Shown: positions 35,918 through 45,617, counted from the first letter of the stretch. The stretch is 64,000 nt of DNA from Pseudomonas fluorescens HK44 (GCF_000217955.3 NZ_AFOY02000016.1:1-64000), one strand, 5' to 3'. The notes: generated from the sequence alone by a model not told the origin. Numbers and translations: made by a program.

Positions 35918-37051
35918 ATGAAAGTCGACTGGGATATTTTCTGCACTGTCGTCGACAACTACGGCGACATCGGCGTGACCTGGCGCCTGGCCAGGCAGTT
36001 AGTGGCCGAGCATCACTGCGCGGTACGGCTGTGGGTCGATGACCTGCGGGCGTTCGAACGCTTGTGCCCGGAACTCGACATCACTGCTGCCCGGCAGTGG
36101 CAGCAAGGCGTCGAGGTCTGCCATTGGCCGGCCGACTGGGCGCCGACAGAGGCCGCCGATGTGGTGATCGCGGCGTTCGCCTGTCAGTTGCCACATGCCT
36201 ATATGGAAGCAATGGCGGCGCGCGAAAAGGCTCCGCTGTGGATGAACCTCGATTATTTGAGCGCCGAAGACTGGATCGTCGGCTGTCATGGTTTACCGTC
36301 GGTGAAGTACAAACAGGTGCAGAAGTACTTCTTCTTCCCGGGGTTTCAGGCCGGGACTGGCGGCTTGCTGCGTGAGCGCGGGTTGCTTGAGCGGCGTGAG
36401 CAGTTTCAACACAGCGCTGAGGCTCGGCGCGAATTCCTGCAAGGGCTGGGTGTCGATCGCGCCGACGGTGCACGGCTGATGTCGTTATTCGCCTACGAGA
36501 ATGCGGGATTGGCCGATTGGCTGGACGTCATGGCGGGCGACGCTCATGCCACTCATTTGCTGGTGCCCGAGGGCCGGATCCTGGGCGACGTCGAGCGCTG
36601 GCTGGGCGTTGAAGGGCTTGGTGTCGGCGCATTACAGGTGCGCGGTGCGTTGACCGTGCAGGTATTGCCGTTCGTCCGACAGGATCAATACGACCTGCTG
36701 CTGTGGAGTTGTGATTTCAACGCGGTGCGTGGGGAGGACTCGTTCGTCCGCGCGCAATGGGCGGCCCGACCAATGCTGTGGCATATTTATCAACAGGAAG
36801 AAGATGTCCACCTGGACAAACTCGAAGCCTTTCTGACGCTGTACACCGCAGGCCTTTCACCGGCGGCAAAAGTGGCACTCGTCGGGTTATGGCGAGCGTG
36901 GAACACGGGCGCTGGAATGGCTCAGGCATGGGTTGCGGCACAGGAACACTGGCCAGAACTGCAAAAGCACGCCCAGACATGGTGTCTGGAACAGGCTTTG
37001 CAGGCCGATCTTGCTGCGGCGCTGGTGCAGTTTTACCTAAATTGGATATGA
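35918..37051 (+). CDS. earP: Protein-arginine rhamnosyltransferase EarP
   Basis: 377 residues. EarP transfers rhamnose from dTDP-L-rhamnose to Arg32 of EF-P, which lets EF-P relieve ribosome stalling at polyproline. GT-B fold; DNYGDIGVTWRLARQL gives the catalytic Asp13 and Asp17, and the C-terminal FNAVRGEDSFVRAQW holds the conserved Glu near 273. efp, its substrate gene, follows after 48 bases. Confidence 0.95.
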   Translation: MKVDWDIFCTVVDNYGDIGVTWRLARQLVAEHHCAVRLWVDDLRAFERLCPELDITAARQWQQGVEVCHWPADWAPTEAADVVIAAFACQLPHAYMEAMAAREKAPLWMNLDYLSAEDWIVGCHGLPSVKYKQVQKYFFFPGFQAGTGGLLRERGLLERREQFQHSAEARREFLQGLGVDRADGARLMSLFAYENAGLADWLDVMAGDAHATHLLVPEGRILGDVERWLGVEGLGVGALQVRGALTVQVLPFVRQDQYDLLLWSCDFNAVRGEDSFVRAQWAARPMLWHIYQQEEDVHLDKLEAFLTLYTAGLSPAAKVALVGLWRAWNTGAGMAQAWVAAQEHWPELQKHAQTWCLEQALQADLAAALVQFYLNWI

Positions 37052-37099
37052 TACGCGGCCTAGATTTTTGTAAATCCCATCCAAATTCGGATATTCGCA

Positions 37100-37669
37100 A
37101 TGAAAACTGGTAAAGAACTGAAACCCGGTACGGTGATCCGTCTCGAAAACGACCCTTGGCTGGTTCAGAAAGCTGAATTCACCAAGTCCGGTCGTAACAG
37201 CGCGATCATGAAGACCAAGCTGAAAAACCTGCTGACCGGTTACAAGACCGAGATCGTTTACAGCGCTGACGACAAACTGGACGACGTAATCCTCGACCGC
37301 AAAGAAGCGACCCTGTCGTTCATCAGCGGCGACACCTACACGTTCATGGACACCACCGACTACACCATGTACGAGCTGAACGCTGAAGACATCGAAGCTG
37401 TTCTGCCTTTCGTTGAAGAAGGCATGACCGATGTTTGCGAAGCGATCTTCTTCGAAGAACGTCTGGTTTCCGTAGAACTGCCGACCACTATCGTGCGTCA
37501 GGTTGACTACACCGAAGGTTCCGCTCGCGGTGACACTTCCGGCAAGGTGATGAAGCCTGCCAAACTGAAGAACGGTACCGAGCTGTCGGTTGCCGACTTC
37601 ATCGAAATCGGCGACATGATCGAGATCGATACCCGCGAAGGCGGTTCTTACAAAGGCCGCGCTAAATAA
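37100..37669 (+). CDS. efp: Elongation factor P
   Basis: 189 residues. Three beta-barrel domains. The loop of domain I reads [11 protein letters not shown] with Arg at position 32, the rhamnosylated type that goes with EarP rather than the lysylated EpmA/B type. EF-P binds near the ribosomal E site and speeds peptide bonds at prolines. A clean terminator follows. Confidence 0.97.
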   Translation: MKTGKELKPGTVIRLENDPWLVQKAEFTKSGRNSAIMKTKLKNLLTGYKTEIVYSADDKLDDVILDRKEATLSFISGDTYTFMDTTDYTMYELNAEDIEAVLPFVEEGMTDVCEAIFFEERLVSVELPTTIVRQVDYTEGSARGDTSGKVMKPAKLKNGTELSVADFIEIGDMIEIDTREGGSYKGRAK

Positions 37670-37689
37670 GCGCAGTTTTTGCAGGAAAG

Positions 37690-37720
37690 AAAAAGCCCGA
37701 CCATCGAGTCGGGCTTTTTT
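37690..37720 (+). terminator. Terminator after efp
   Basis: AAAAAGCCCGAC, loop CATCGA, GTCGGGCTTTTTT. Confidence 0.92.
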
Positions 37721-37745
37721 GTGCGCGTCTGTCGGGTACGAACAT

Positions 37746-38165
37746 TCAGACAGTGACGTGCAGGCGAACGTCTACGTTGCCGCGAGTGGCGTTGGAGTAC
37801 GGGCAGACCTGATGCGCGGCGTCGACCAGCGCTTGCGCATCGGCGTGTTCCAGGCCGGGCAGGCTGACGTGGAGGTCGATGTCCAGACCGAAACCACCTG
37901 GAATCTGGCCAATGCCGACGTGAGCGGTGATCGAGGCGTCATCAGGGATTTTGCGCTTGGTCTGGCTGGCGACAAATTTCAGCGCGCCGATGAAGCAAGC
38001 CGAGTAACCGGCCGCGAACAGTTGCTCAGGGTTGGTCGCCGCGCCGCCGGCACCGCCGAGTTCTTTTGGCGTGGCGAGTTTCACGTCGAGGATGTTATCG
38101 CTGGAAACGGCACAACCATCACGGCCGCCGGTAGCGGTTGCAACTGCGGTATAGAGAGTTTGCAT
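37746..38165 (-). CDS. ohr: Organic hydroperoxide resistance protein Ohr
   Basis: 139 residues, OsmC/Ohr fold. Reactive Cys57 in GYSACFIGAL and Cys121 in QVCPYSNATRGN, the two-Cys thiol peroxidase pair that reduces organic and fatty acid hydroperoxides with lipoyl-dependent recycling. The N-terminal TAVATATGGRDG is typical. The ohrR repressor gene lies upstream on the same strand, with palindromes in between. Confidence 0.95.
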   Translation of the reverse strand: MQTLYTAVATATGGRDGCAVSSDNILDVKLATPKELGGAGGAATNPEQLFAAGYSACFIGALKFVASQTKRKIPDDASITAHVGIGQIPGGFGLDIDLHVSLPGLEHADAQALVDAAHQVCPYSNATRGNVDVRLHVTV

Positions 38166-38192
38166 GGTGTGAGCCTCGTTCGGGGTGATTGA

Positions 38193-38260
38193 TTAGCGCT
38201 AAAGGTTTGCGCGCTAACTAAGTGCGAAATAAATGTAGCTCGTTAATATTTTGCGCGCAA
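38193..38260 (-). promoter_or_regulatory. ohr promoter with candidate OhrR operators
   Basis: Two perfect 10-base palindromes, TTAGCGCTAA (38193-38202) and TTGCGCGCAA (38251-38260), and the related TTTGCGCGCTAA (38206-38217). On the minus strand TTGCGC (38260-38255), a 17-base spacer and TACATT (38237-38232) look like a sigma-70 promoter whose -35 sits inside the second palindrome, so binding there would block transcription. Assignment to OhrR is inferred from position. Confidence 0.6.
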
Positions 38261-38384
38261 GATTAATTTTTAAAAATGTTTATCGAAGGCCGGCTGGCAA
38301 GTGGATAAATGCGCCTGGAAGCATCGAGCTAGAGGTGTTGGCGAGGGATATGTGAGGAGAGGGATTTTTGTCTCAGGGCAGCCG

Positions 38385-38479
38385 TCATCGCGGGCAAGCC
38401 TTGCTCTTACAGGTTTAGTGTCGAGACACAATGTTGCACTCGTCGCATAACCTGTAGGAGCAAGGCTTGCCCGCGATGA
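38385..38479. repeat. REPIN, REP type 2
   Basis: TCATCGCGGGCAAGCCTTGC at 38385 and the mirror GCAAGGCTTGCCCGCGATGA ending near 38479, about 55 bases between, with TACAGG/CCTGTA continuing the pairing. It separates ohrR from the ohr promoter. Confidence 0.9.
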
Positions 38480-38508
38480 ACGATAACGCGGTAGCTCAGG
38501 CAGGCCGC

Positions 38509-38970
38509 TCAGAGACTGTCTTGCAGGTGGTTACGCAGGTTCTGCAGATCGGCTTGTAGTTTGCGCATCTGCTCCAGGGTCTGGCCGCTGGCGCCGAGGA
38601 TGCACGGTGGAACCTCCCGGGCTTTTTCCCGCAGGGCACGACCTTGTTCGGTCAGCTCGACAATTACCACGCGTTCATCTTCGCGGCTGCGGGTACGGCT
38701 CAGCAGGCCTTCGGCTTCCAGGCGTTTGAGCAGCGGGGTCAGAGAGCCGGGGTCGGTCAGCAGGCGGCTGCTGATCTCGCCAACAGTCAGCCCGTCGCGT
38801 TCCCACAGCACCATCATCGCCAGGTATTGCGGATAGGTCAGGCCCAGCGCTTGCAACAAGGGTTTGTAGACCTTGGTCATCAGCAGTGACGTTGAGTGCA
38901 GGGCAAAGCACAGCTGGTTATCCAGCAGCAGGTTGTCGCAGTTGTCCGGGGTGTTGCGTTGGGTGCTCAT
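38509..38970 (-). CDS. ohrR: MarR-family organic peroxide sensor OhrR
   Basis: 153 residues, winged-helix MarR dimer. The peroxide-sensing Cys is Cys21 in DNQLCFALHS, and a second Cys in EVPPCI marks the two-Cys OhrR class. [32 protein letters not shown] and REDERVVIVELTEQG fit the family. It should repress ohr until oxidised. The ATG at 38970 follows AAGG; the upstream ATG at 38997 lacks a site. Confidence 0.9.
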   Translation of the reverse strand: MSTQRNTPDNCDNLLLDNQLCFALHSTSLLMTKVYKPLLQALGLTYPQYLAMMVLWERDGLTVGEISSRLLTDPGSLTPLLKRLEAEGLLSRTRSREDERVVIVELTEQGRALREKAREVPPCILGASGQTLEQMRKLQADLQNLRNHLQDSL

Positions 38971-39147
38971 GTCTAAACCTTGATCATTCATCGCCATGAA
39001 TTTAGCGGTCGAGTCTTTAATGCGCCAGATAATTTTCGGTTATTGCCGACCAGGGCCGCACACGGCAGGGTTTCGACGTGACTGCGCGTTTCCCTGTGTG
39101 TGTCGACTGCGTAGGATGCGAGGCCTGATGTGAGGGGGGAGTCGTCA

Positions 39148-39897
39148 GTGATTGAGTTAGTGATGTATCTGGTGCTCGGCGCTGCGCTGGGCACTGTAGG
39201 CGGTGTGTTCGGGATTGGCGGTGGTTTGATCGCGATTCCCGCGTTGGGCGTGTTGTTCGGTCTGGATCAGCAAATTGCCCAGGGCACGGCGCTGGTCATG
39301 GTGGTGCCGAACGTGATGCTGGCGCTGTGGCGCTATCACCAGCGCAATCGCATCGAACTGCGCCACGCGTTGCCATTGGCCTCGATGGGCTTCTGCTTTG
39401 CCTGGATCGGCTCGGTCTGGGCGGTGGGCATTGACGCACAGCTGATGCGCATCGGTTTTGTGGCGTTCCTGATCGCCTTGTCGGCCTACAACCTGTTGCG
39501 CATGTTCATGGCCACTGCGCCGGCTGCCTCGCAGATGCGTTACTCGTGGCCTTGGCTGGGGGTGTTGGGTGCTGCATCGGGGACCATGGGCGGGTTGTTC
39601 GGCGTGGGTGGGGCGGTGGTGGCGACGCCGGTGCTCACCAGCCTGTTCGGCACCACGCAAGTGGTGGCTCAAGGGTTGTCATTGGCGCTGGCCTTGCCCA
39701 GCACCGGCGTCACGCTGGTGACTTACGCGGTCCATCATCAAGTGAACTGGAGCATCGCACTGCCGATGGCGGCCGGTGGTTTACTGAGCATCAGCTGGGG
39801 CGTGAAGATCGCTCACGCCATGCCGGAGCGTTTGTTGCGCGGGTTGTTCTGTGCCTTTCTTGTGCTCTGCGCGGTGATGCTCGCCTTTAAAGTTTGA
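39148..39897 (+). CDS. TauE/SafE family membrane exporter
   Basis: 249 residues with about eight membrane spans in two halves, each with a glycine-rich motif: GGVFGIGGGLIAIPAL and GGLFGVGGAVVATPVL, the TauE/SafE hallmark. Probably exports sulfite or organosulfonate; the substrate is not known. A GTG start at 39148 after a GAGGGGGGAG run is favoured. Its end overlaps the convergent LysR gene by 11 bases. Confidence 0.87.
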   Translation: MIELVMYLVLGAALGTVGGVFGIGGGLIAIPALGVLFGLDQQIAQGTALVMVVPNVMLALWRYHQRNRIELRHALPLASMGFCFAWIGSVWAVGIDAQLMRIGFVAFLIALSAYNLLRMFMATAPAASQMRYSWPWLGVLGAASGTMGGLFGVGGAVVATPVLTSLFGTTQVVAQGLSLALALPSTGVTLVTYAVHHQVNWSIALPMAAGGLLSISWGVKIAHAMPERLLRGLFCAFLVLCAVMLAFKV

Positions 39898-40768
39898 AGC
39901 CTTCGACAATGTGCTCCGCCAGGCATTCGGTGATGGGCGAAGGGTTGTTCAGGTTGCGCACCAGCATGATGCTGGCTTCGGGCAACAGCGGCAGGCCTTC
40001 AGCCTCGCCGAGGATGCGCATATCCTGGGTGATCAGGCTTTCCAGCTGCGCAGTGACCGCCAGCCCGGCGCTGACCACCGCCATGATCGCTGACAGGCTC
40101 GAACTGTTGTAGGCAATCCGGTACTCGCGCCCGGAAGCGTCCAGCGCATTGCAGGCCCAGATCCTGCAAAAACAATCACTGTTGAACATCGCCAGGGGCA
40201 ACGGTGTTTGCTCGTTGGGGCTGAAGCACTGCGCCTGCGCCCAGACAAACCGCTCCTTGCGCAGCAACTGGCCGATCTCGCTGCCGGGTTCGCGGGTGAC
40301 GATCGACAGGTCCAGGTCCTGACGCAGCAGTAACTGCTTGGATGACTCGCAATGGACTTCGATCTGGATCAGCGGATAGGCCTGGGCAAAGCGCGAGAGG
40401 ATGCCCGGCAGGAAGCGCATGACATAGTCATCCGGGGTGCCGATACGTACCGTGCCGACCATGTGCGGCTCACGCAGGGTGTTGAACACTTCGCTGTGGA
40501 GTTTCAGGATCCGCCGGGCATAACCGAGCAACACCTGACCCTCGGCGGTCAGCTTCACCTGACGGCCGTCGCGCTGAAACAACTGGCGTTGCAGCACGTC
40601 CTCTTCCAGCCGTTTCATTTGCATGCTTACCGCCGATTGCGTGCGATTCACCAACTCGCCAGCGCGGGTGAAGCCACCTTGGTCGGCAATGGCAACGAAG
40701 GTGCGCAGGACTTCCGTATCGATACTCGGGTAGTGGCTCAATTCATCAATCTCCGAGATGTATTGCAT
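39887..40768 (-). CDS. LysR-type transcriptional regulator
   Basis: 293 residues. N-terminal winged helix-turn-helix (DTEVLRTFVAIADQGGFTRAGELVNRTQSAVSMQMKRLEE) and a C-terminal substrate-binding domain with GTVRIGTPDDYVMRFLP. No good ribosome site precedes ATG 40768 or 40777; GGAG sits before an in-frame TTG just downstream, so the true start may be some 12 codons later. Divergent from the DUF1127 gene, a frequent arrangement in Pseudomonas, so it may control it. Confidence 0.88.
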   Translation of the reverse strand: MQYISEIDELSHYPSIDTEVLRTFVAIADQGGFTRAGELVNRTQSAVSMQMKRLEEDVLQRQLFQRDGRQVKLTAEGQVLLGYARRILKLHSEVFNTLREPHMVGTVRIGTPDDYVMRFLPGILSRFAQAYPLIQIEVHCESSKQLLLRQDLDLSIVTREPGSEIGQLLRKERFVWAQAQCFSPNEQTPLPLAMFNSDCFCRIWACNALDASGREYRIAYNSSSLSAIMAVVSAGLAVTAQLESLITQDMRILGEAEGLPLLPEASIMLVRNLNNPSPITECLAEHIVEGFKL

Positions 40769-40835
40769 AAGAAACATTCGTTGGATTGATCTTAGCTCCG
40801 GCGCGAGACTTCAGTCATCTACAACGGAGGGCAAG

Positions 40836-41054
40836 ATGATGAAAGGTCAAAAAGGTTATGTGCTGGTTGGAAAGTTTCACGGGTTTTCTCTGGGCCATTG
40901 GCTGGAAAAAATCCTCCGCTGGCATGAACTCCACCGTGAGCGCGCTTTGCTGGCCAGCATGAGTGACGAAGCGCTCAAGGATATCGGTATCAGCCGCGCC
41001 GATGTCGAGCATGAAGTTGTCCGGCCATTCTGGGATGACCCGATGCACAAATGA
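40836..41054 (+). CDS. DUF1127 (YjiS-like) small protein
   Basis: 72 residues. The DUF1127 core is HELHRERALLASMSDEALKDIGISRADVEHEV, ending in FWDDPMHK. Small Arg-rich DUF1127 proteins have been tied to RNA and phosphate or carbon metabolism in alpha-proteobacteria; the role here is unknown. CGGAGGG lies upstream of the ATGs at 40836 and 40839. Confidence 0.9.
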   Translation: MMKGQKGYVLVGKFHGFSLGHWLEKILRWHELHRERALLASMSDEALKDIGISRADVEHEVVRPFWDDPMHK

Positions 41055-41118
41055 GTACCGAGCTGCTACACAACAAGCTTCACACTGAGGTAGTTTGCGA
41101 GCAGACAAGGAGATGCAC

Positions 41119-42348
41119 ATGCCCGCAGAACTGTCCTTATCCCTCAAACAGGCTCGGCGTCTGGCGCTGGCCGCCCAGGGTTTCACCGGGCGCCAGCCGC
41201 CAGCGGCGATCAAGCCCGCTCAGCTCAACCGCCTGATCGAACGCCTGGGCATTTTGCAAATCGATTCGGTCAACGCACTGGTGCGCTCGCACTATCTGCC
41301 GCTGTTTTCGCGTCTTGGCAACTACTCCGCCGACTTGCTCGACCAAGCTGCCTGGGGCCAGGGCCGACAGCGTACGTTGTTCGAGTATTGGGGGCATGAA
41401 GCGTCATTGTTGCCGCTGTCGATGTACCCCTTGATGCGTTGGCGCATGCAACGCGCGGCGCAAGGCGAGGGGATTTATCAGCAGCTGGCGCGTTTTGGTC
41501 GTGAGCAGCAAGAGACCATTCGCCGTGTTCTGGCTTCGGTCCAGGAGCGGGGGGCGCTCGGCGCTGGCAGTTTGTCGACGCGCCAGGAACGGGCTGGTCC
41601 ATGGTGGGATTGGAGCGCTGAAAAGCACGCACTGGAATGGTTGTTCGCGGCTGGCGAAGTAACGGTGGCGGGGCGTCGCGGCTTCGAGCGTCTATACGAT
41701 TTGCCGGAGCGGGTGATTCCCGAATCGATCCTCAAGCAACCGCTGCTCGGCGAAACCGAGGCGCAACGCGGGTTGCTGTTGCATGCAGCCCAAGCGTTGG
41801 GTGTCGGCACGGAAAAGGATCTGCGCGACTATTTTCGTTTGAGCCTGACCGAGTGCCGCAACGCTCTGGCCGAGCTGGTTGAAAATGGCGAGTTGCTGGT
41901 GTGTGGGGTGCAGGGCTGGAAGCAGCCGGCGTACTGCCTGCCGGAGCCAAAAATACCGCGTAAGGTCGAGGCCAGTGCATTGCTTTCGCCCTTTGATTCG
42001 TTGATCTGGGAGCGCAGTCGAACCGAGCGGCTGTTCGATTTTCGTTATCGGCTGGAAATCTACACGCCACCCGGCAAACGGGTTTACGGCTATTACGTAC
42101 TGCCGTTTTTGCACAACGAACGAATTGCCGCGCGGGTTGATCTTCGAGCGGAGCGGGCGTTGGGCCGGTTGGCGGTGCATGCGGTGCACGAAGAAGAACA
42201 AGGCTTGGATGAGCGGGGGATGCAGGCGTTGGCGGCGAATTTGCGGCAGATGGCTGATTGGCTGGGGCTGGAACAGATTCAGCTCAATTGCCCGCGGGCC
42301 AGTGCGACGCGGTTACGGGTGGCATTGACGCAGATTGGCGGTGCCTGA
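41119..42348 (+). CDS. AlkZ/YcaQ-like DNA glycosylase (HTH_42 family)
   Basis: 409 residues. Winged-helix-rich HTH_42 protein with LGILQIDSVNALVRSHYLPLFSRLG, holding the QID (Q-hydrophobic-D) catalytic motif of the YcaQ/AlkX branch that unhooks interstrand crosslinks, and LFEYWGHEASLLP. C-terminal blocks LLSPFDSLIWERSRTERLFDFRYRLEIY and GYYVLPFLHNERIAARVDL are typical. AAGGAG ends 6 bases before ATG 41119, which decides over the ATG at 41113. Confidence 0.87.
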   Translation: MPAELSLSLKQARRLALAAQGFTGRQPPAAIKPAQLNRLIERLGILQIDSVNALVRSHYLPLFSRLGNYSADLLDQAAWGQGRQRTLFEYWGHEASLLPLSMYPLMRWRMQRAAQGEGIYQQLARFGREQQETIRRVLASVQERGALGAGSLSTRQERAGPWWDWSAEKHALEWLFAAGEVTVAGRRGFERLYDLPERVIPESILKQPLLGETEAQRGLLLHAAQALGVGTEKDLRDYFRLSLTECRNALAELVENGELLVCGVQGWKQPAYCLPEPKIPRKVEASALLSPFDSLIWERSRTERLFDFRYRLEIYTPPGKRVYGYYVLPFLHNERIAARVDLRAERALGRLAVHAVHEEEQGLDERGMQALAANLRQMADWLGLEQIQLNCPRASATRLRVALTQIGGA

Positions 42349-42356
42349 TCTGACGC

Positions 42357-42378
42357 CATCGCGAGCAGGCTCGCGATG
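42357..42378. repeat. Single REP unit, type 3
   Basis: CATCGCGAGC, loop AG, GCTCGCGATG: a near-perfect 22-base palindrome between convergent genes. It has no partner nearby and may also serve as a transcript-end hairpin. Confidence 0.8.
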
Positions 42379-42410
42379 ACGGTCTGACGAATACCGAAAG
42401 GCTTACTGAC

Positions 42411-43757
42411 TCAGCGGCGAACCTGCTTCAGGGTCTCAGCAATCAAGAACGCCAGCTCCAGCGACTGATCGGCGTTCATCCGTGGGTCGCAATGGGTGTG
42501 GTAACGGTCTGACAAACCATCTTCGGTAATTGGCCGTGCGCCGCCGATGCATTCGGTGACGTTCTGCCCGGTCATCTCGATATGAATGCCACCGGCATAC
42601 GTACTTTCTGCTTCGTGGACCTGGAAGAACTGCTTCACCTCGCCGAGAATCTGCGCAAAATCCCGGGTCTTGTAGCCACTGCTGGCCTTGATGGTGTTGC
42701 CGTGCATCGGGTCGCAACTCCAGAGCACTTTCTTGCCTTCGCGTTCGACCGCACGAATCAGTTGTGGCAGATGGTCGCCGACCTTGTTTGCGCCCATGCG
42801 TGCGATCAGGTTCAGGCGGCCCGGATCGTTGTCAGGGTTCAGCACATCGATCAGGCGAATCAGTTCTTCGGTGTTCATGGTCGGGCCGACCTTGACCCCG
42901 ATCGGGTTGTTCACCCCGCGCAGGAACTCGACATGAGCGCCGTCGAGCTGACGCGTGCGATCGCCGATCCACAGCATGTGCGCCGAGCAATCGTAGTAAT
43001 CGTTGGTCAGGCTGTCGCGACGCACGAAGGCTTCTTCGTAGTTCAACAGCAGCGCTTCGTGGGCGGTGAAGAAACTGGTTTCGCGCAGTTGCGGCGAGCT
43101 GTCCATGCCGCAGGCGCGCATGAACGCCAGGGTTTCATCGATACGGTCGGCCAGGTGGCTGTATTTTTCGGCCAGTGCCGAGTTGGCGATGAAGTCCAGG
43201 TTCCATTTATGCACTTGATGCAAGTCGGCAAAACCGCCCTGGGCAAAGGCCCGCAGCAGGTTCAGGGTCGCAGTGGACTGGTGATAGGACTGCAACAGGC
43301 GATCCGGGTCGGGTACGCGGCTTTTTTCGTCGAAACCGATGCCGTTGACGATGTCGCCTCGGTAGGCCGGCAAGGTCACGCCGTTGATGGTTTCGTCATT
43401 GGCCGAGCGCGGCTTGGCGAACTGCCCGGCCATACGCCCGACTTTTACCACCGGGCAACCGGCGGCGAAGGTCATGACGATCGCCATTTGCAGCAGGACT
43501 TTGAAAGTGTCGCGGATTTTCGCCGCCGAAAACTCGGCGAAGCTTTCCGCGCAATCGCCGCCTTGCAGCAGAAACGCCCGGCCCTGGGTCACCTCGGCAA
43601 ACTGACGGCGCAACTCCCGGGCCTCACCGGCAAACACCAAGGGCGGATAACTGGCCAGGCTTTGCTCGACTGCGCGCAAATGTGCAGCGTCAGGGTAGTG
43701 GGGTTGTTGCTGGATCGGCAGGGCGCGCCAGCTGTCAGGGCTCCAGGGTTGGCTCAT
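42411..43757 (-). CDS. Class II (plant-type) DAHP synthase
   Basis: 448 residues. Diagnostic class II blocks: [60 protein letters not shown]-like ([12 protein letters not shown]), [31 protein letters not shown] and [16 protein letters not shown]. It catalyses the same reaction as the class I enzyme at 29287, with no sequence similarity. The long class II form is expected for core aromatic biosynthesis rather than phenazine Phz[15 protein letters not shown] matches the usual Pseudomonas start, hence 43757. Confidence 0.94.
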   Translation of the reverse strand: MSQPWSPDSWRALPIQQQPHYPDAAHLRAVEQSLASYPPLVFAGEARELRRQFAEVTQGRAFLLQGGDCAESFAEFSAAKIRDTFKVLLQMAIVMTFAAGCPVVKVGRMAGQFAKPRSANDETINGVTLPAYRGDIVNGIGFDEKSRVPDPDRLLQSYHQSTATLNLLRAFAQGGFADLHQVHKWNLDFIANSALAEKYSHLADRIDETLAFMRACGMDSSPQLRETSFFTAHEALLLNYEEAFVRRDSLTNDYYDCSAHMLWIGDRTRQLDGAHVEFLRGVNNPIGVKVGPTMNTEELIRLIDVLNPDNDPGRLNLIARMGANKVGDHLPQLIRAVEREGKKVLWSCDPMHGNTIKASSGYKTRDFAQILGEVKQFFQVHEAESTYAGGIHIEMTGQNVTECIGGARPITEDGLSDRYHTHCDPRMNADQSLELAFLIAETLKQVRR

Positions 43758-43913
43758 CATGGACTCTAGTGTTTTACGGTCGGACGTTTATGTTATCAGC
43801 AATTAGTGCGTGACCTGTTCCTGAAGCTTGGCGGACAATTGCGCCTTTGCCGCGCCAAGCGGAACGAATGATTGCGTTGCCGGGGATCAGCCCGACAACG
43901 ACTGGGAGACGAA

Positions 43914-44669
43914 ATGACTGAGGAGCGCGTCGAGCATCTGCTCGCCGAGGTGTTTGATGAATTCGGCATGATCCGGGTGCTGGAAGTGGCGGATTACCGT
44001 TTTCTCGAATTTGGTGATGCCATCGAGCAGAGCTGCGTGTTCACCGCCGATCCGAGCTGGCTCGAGTACGACTACACCCGCGCGATGCTGATTGGTGCGC
44101 TGTGCCATGATCAGCCGGAAAGCGCGCTGTTTCTCGGCCTGGGTGCAGGCACCCTGACTCAGGCGTGCCTGAAGTTCCTGCCGCTGGAAGACGTCGAAGC
44201 GATCGAGTTGCGCCCGGACGTACCGCGTCTGGCCATCGAGTACCTGGGGCTGGACGACGATCCTCGTCTGTATATCCGCATCGGCGACGCCCTCGAGTTG
44301 CTCGAGACGGCCGAGTCGGCGGATCTGATTTTCGTCGACCTTTATACCGATGTCGGTCCGGGTGTCGGCCATTTGGCCTGGGGGTTTCTGGAAAACTGTC
44401 AGAAACGCCTGAATCCGGGCGGCTGGCTGGTGATCAATCAATGGGCGACCGATGACGGCAAACCGCTGGGTGCAGCGTTACTGCGTGGGCTCTATCACCG
44501 ACATTATTGGGAGCTGCCGGTGAAAGAGGGCAATGTGATCCTGATCGTGCCAGCCGACCTTGACCAGGAACTGGACATGCAAGGATTGACCGCCCGCGCC
44601 GAAGCGCTGGCGCCGCGATTGGGGTATTCGTTGCAGCCGCTGATCAAGGCGATTCGCCCGGCGACGTGA
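43914..44669 (+). CDS. Spermidine synthase-like methyltransferase-fold protein
   Basis: 251 residues, Rossmann fold. ALFLGLGAGTLTQACLKFLP matches the nucleotide-binding loop, followed by VEAIELRPDVPRLA and the DLIFVDLYTDVGPG strand, as in spermidine synthases and their paralogues. The polyamine-site residues of true SpeE are not evident, so a polyamine role is uncertain. GGGAGACGAA precedes the ATG at 43914. Confidence 0.82.
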   Translation: MTEERVEHLLAEVFDEFGMIRVLEVADYRFLEFGDAIEQSCVFTADPSWLEYDYTRAMLIGALCHDQPESALFLGLGAGTLTQACLKFLPLEDVEAIELRPDVPRLAIEYLGLDDDPRLYIRIGDALELLETAESADLIFVDLYTDVGPGVGHLAWGFLENCQKRLNPGGWLVINQWATDDGKPLGAALLRGLYHRHYWELPVKEGNVILIVPADLDQELDMQGLTARAEALAPRLGYSLQPLIKAIRPAT

Positions 44670-44685
44670 ATTCTGGCGAGCCACT

Positions 44686-44816
44686 GTGGCGAGGGAGCTT
44701 GCTCCCGTTGGGGCGCGAAGCGACCCCAGAACCGGCAAGCGCCGTCTTTCTGATACACCGCGATTGCTGCTTCACGACTGCTGCGCAGCCGAACGGGAGC
44801 AAGCTCCCTCGCCACA
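44686..44816. repeat. REPIN, REP type 1
   Basis: GTGGCGAGGGAGCTTGCTCC at 44686-44705 and the mirror GGAGCAAGCTCCCTCGCCAC near 44796-44815, with CCGTT/AACGG extending the stem. It lies between convergent genes, as at 2904. Confidence 0.9.
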
Positions 44817-44825
44817 AAGGCAATG

Positions 44826-45617
44826 TCAGCAGCCTTTGAAGACCCCGGGGCGTTTCTCGATCAACGATCGCACCCCCTCTTTGGCGTCTTCACTGTTGAG
44901 CAACTTCTTGACCAGCGCTGGCAAAGCCAATGCCGCCGCTGTTTCACCCTCCAGATGAGCCTGACGTGCGGACTGCAAGGTCGCCTGAACTCCCAGCGGC
45001 GCCTGCCTGGCAATGCGTTCTGCCAGCTCGATCGCACGCGGTAACAGGTCTTCGCTGACCATGACCTCCTGCACCAGCCCCAGACGCAGCGCTTCGTGGG
45101 CGTCGAACTCATCGCCGGTCAGCAGCCAGCGCATGGCATTGCCCCAACCGGCTATCTGATGCAGGCGCAAGGTTGCACCGCCAAAGGGGAAGATGCCGCG
45201 CTGCACTTCCATTTGCGCAAAGCGGGTGTTGCTGGCGCAGAGGTTGATATCGGCGGCTAACATCAGTTCGATGCCAATCGTCAGGCAATAGCCCTGGGCC
45301 GCAACAATCACCGGTTTGCTGACCCTGGGGCCAACGAACACCCCCCACGGATCGCAACCGCCGGCCGGGGTTTGCCAGCCTTCGGCCAGCGCAGCGCTGA
45401 CGCTCGCCAGGTCCAGCCCGGCGGTAAAGTGCTCGCCATGACCGAACACCACCGCGACGCGGGCCTCGCTGTCGGCTTCGAACTCGCCATAGGCCAGGCT
45501 CAGCGCGTTGAGCAGATCGAGGTCAAACGCATTGCGCTTGGCCACCCGGTCCAGCCCGATCAACAGGACATGACCGCGTCGTTCACGGCTGACGCGACTG
45601 CAATCAGGTTGATTCAT
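44826..45617 (-). CDS. Enoyl-CoA hydratase/isomerase (crotonase) family
   Basis: 263 residues, crotonase fold. Oxyanion-hole segments HFTAGLDLASV and QGYCLTIGIELMLAADINLCA, and FGGATLRLHQIAGWGNAMRWLLTG. The place of the first catalytic Glu is occupied in part by other residues, so hydration versus isomerisation cannot be told. It probably acts in fatty acid or related acyl-CoA breakdown. GAGGAAA lies before ATG 45617. Confidence 0.88.
   Translation of the reverse strand: MNQPDCSRVSRERRGHVLLIGLDRVAKRNAFDLDLLNALSLAYGEFEADSEARVAVVFGHGEHFTAGLDLASVSAALAEGWQTPAGGCDPWGVFVGPRVSKPVIVAAQGYCLTIGIELMLAADINLCASNTRFAQMEVQRGIFPFGGATLRLHQIAGWGNAMRWLLTGDEFDAHEALRLGLVQEVMVSEDLLPRAIELAERIARQAPLGVQATLQSARQAHLEGETAAALALPALVKKLLNSEDAKEGVRSLIEKRPGVFKGC

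Noticed and set aside
42582-43769. 395-codon frame on the plus strand opposite the class II DAHP synthase
   Set aside because: Composition typical of an antisense frame; no ribosome site or domain.
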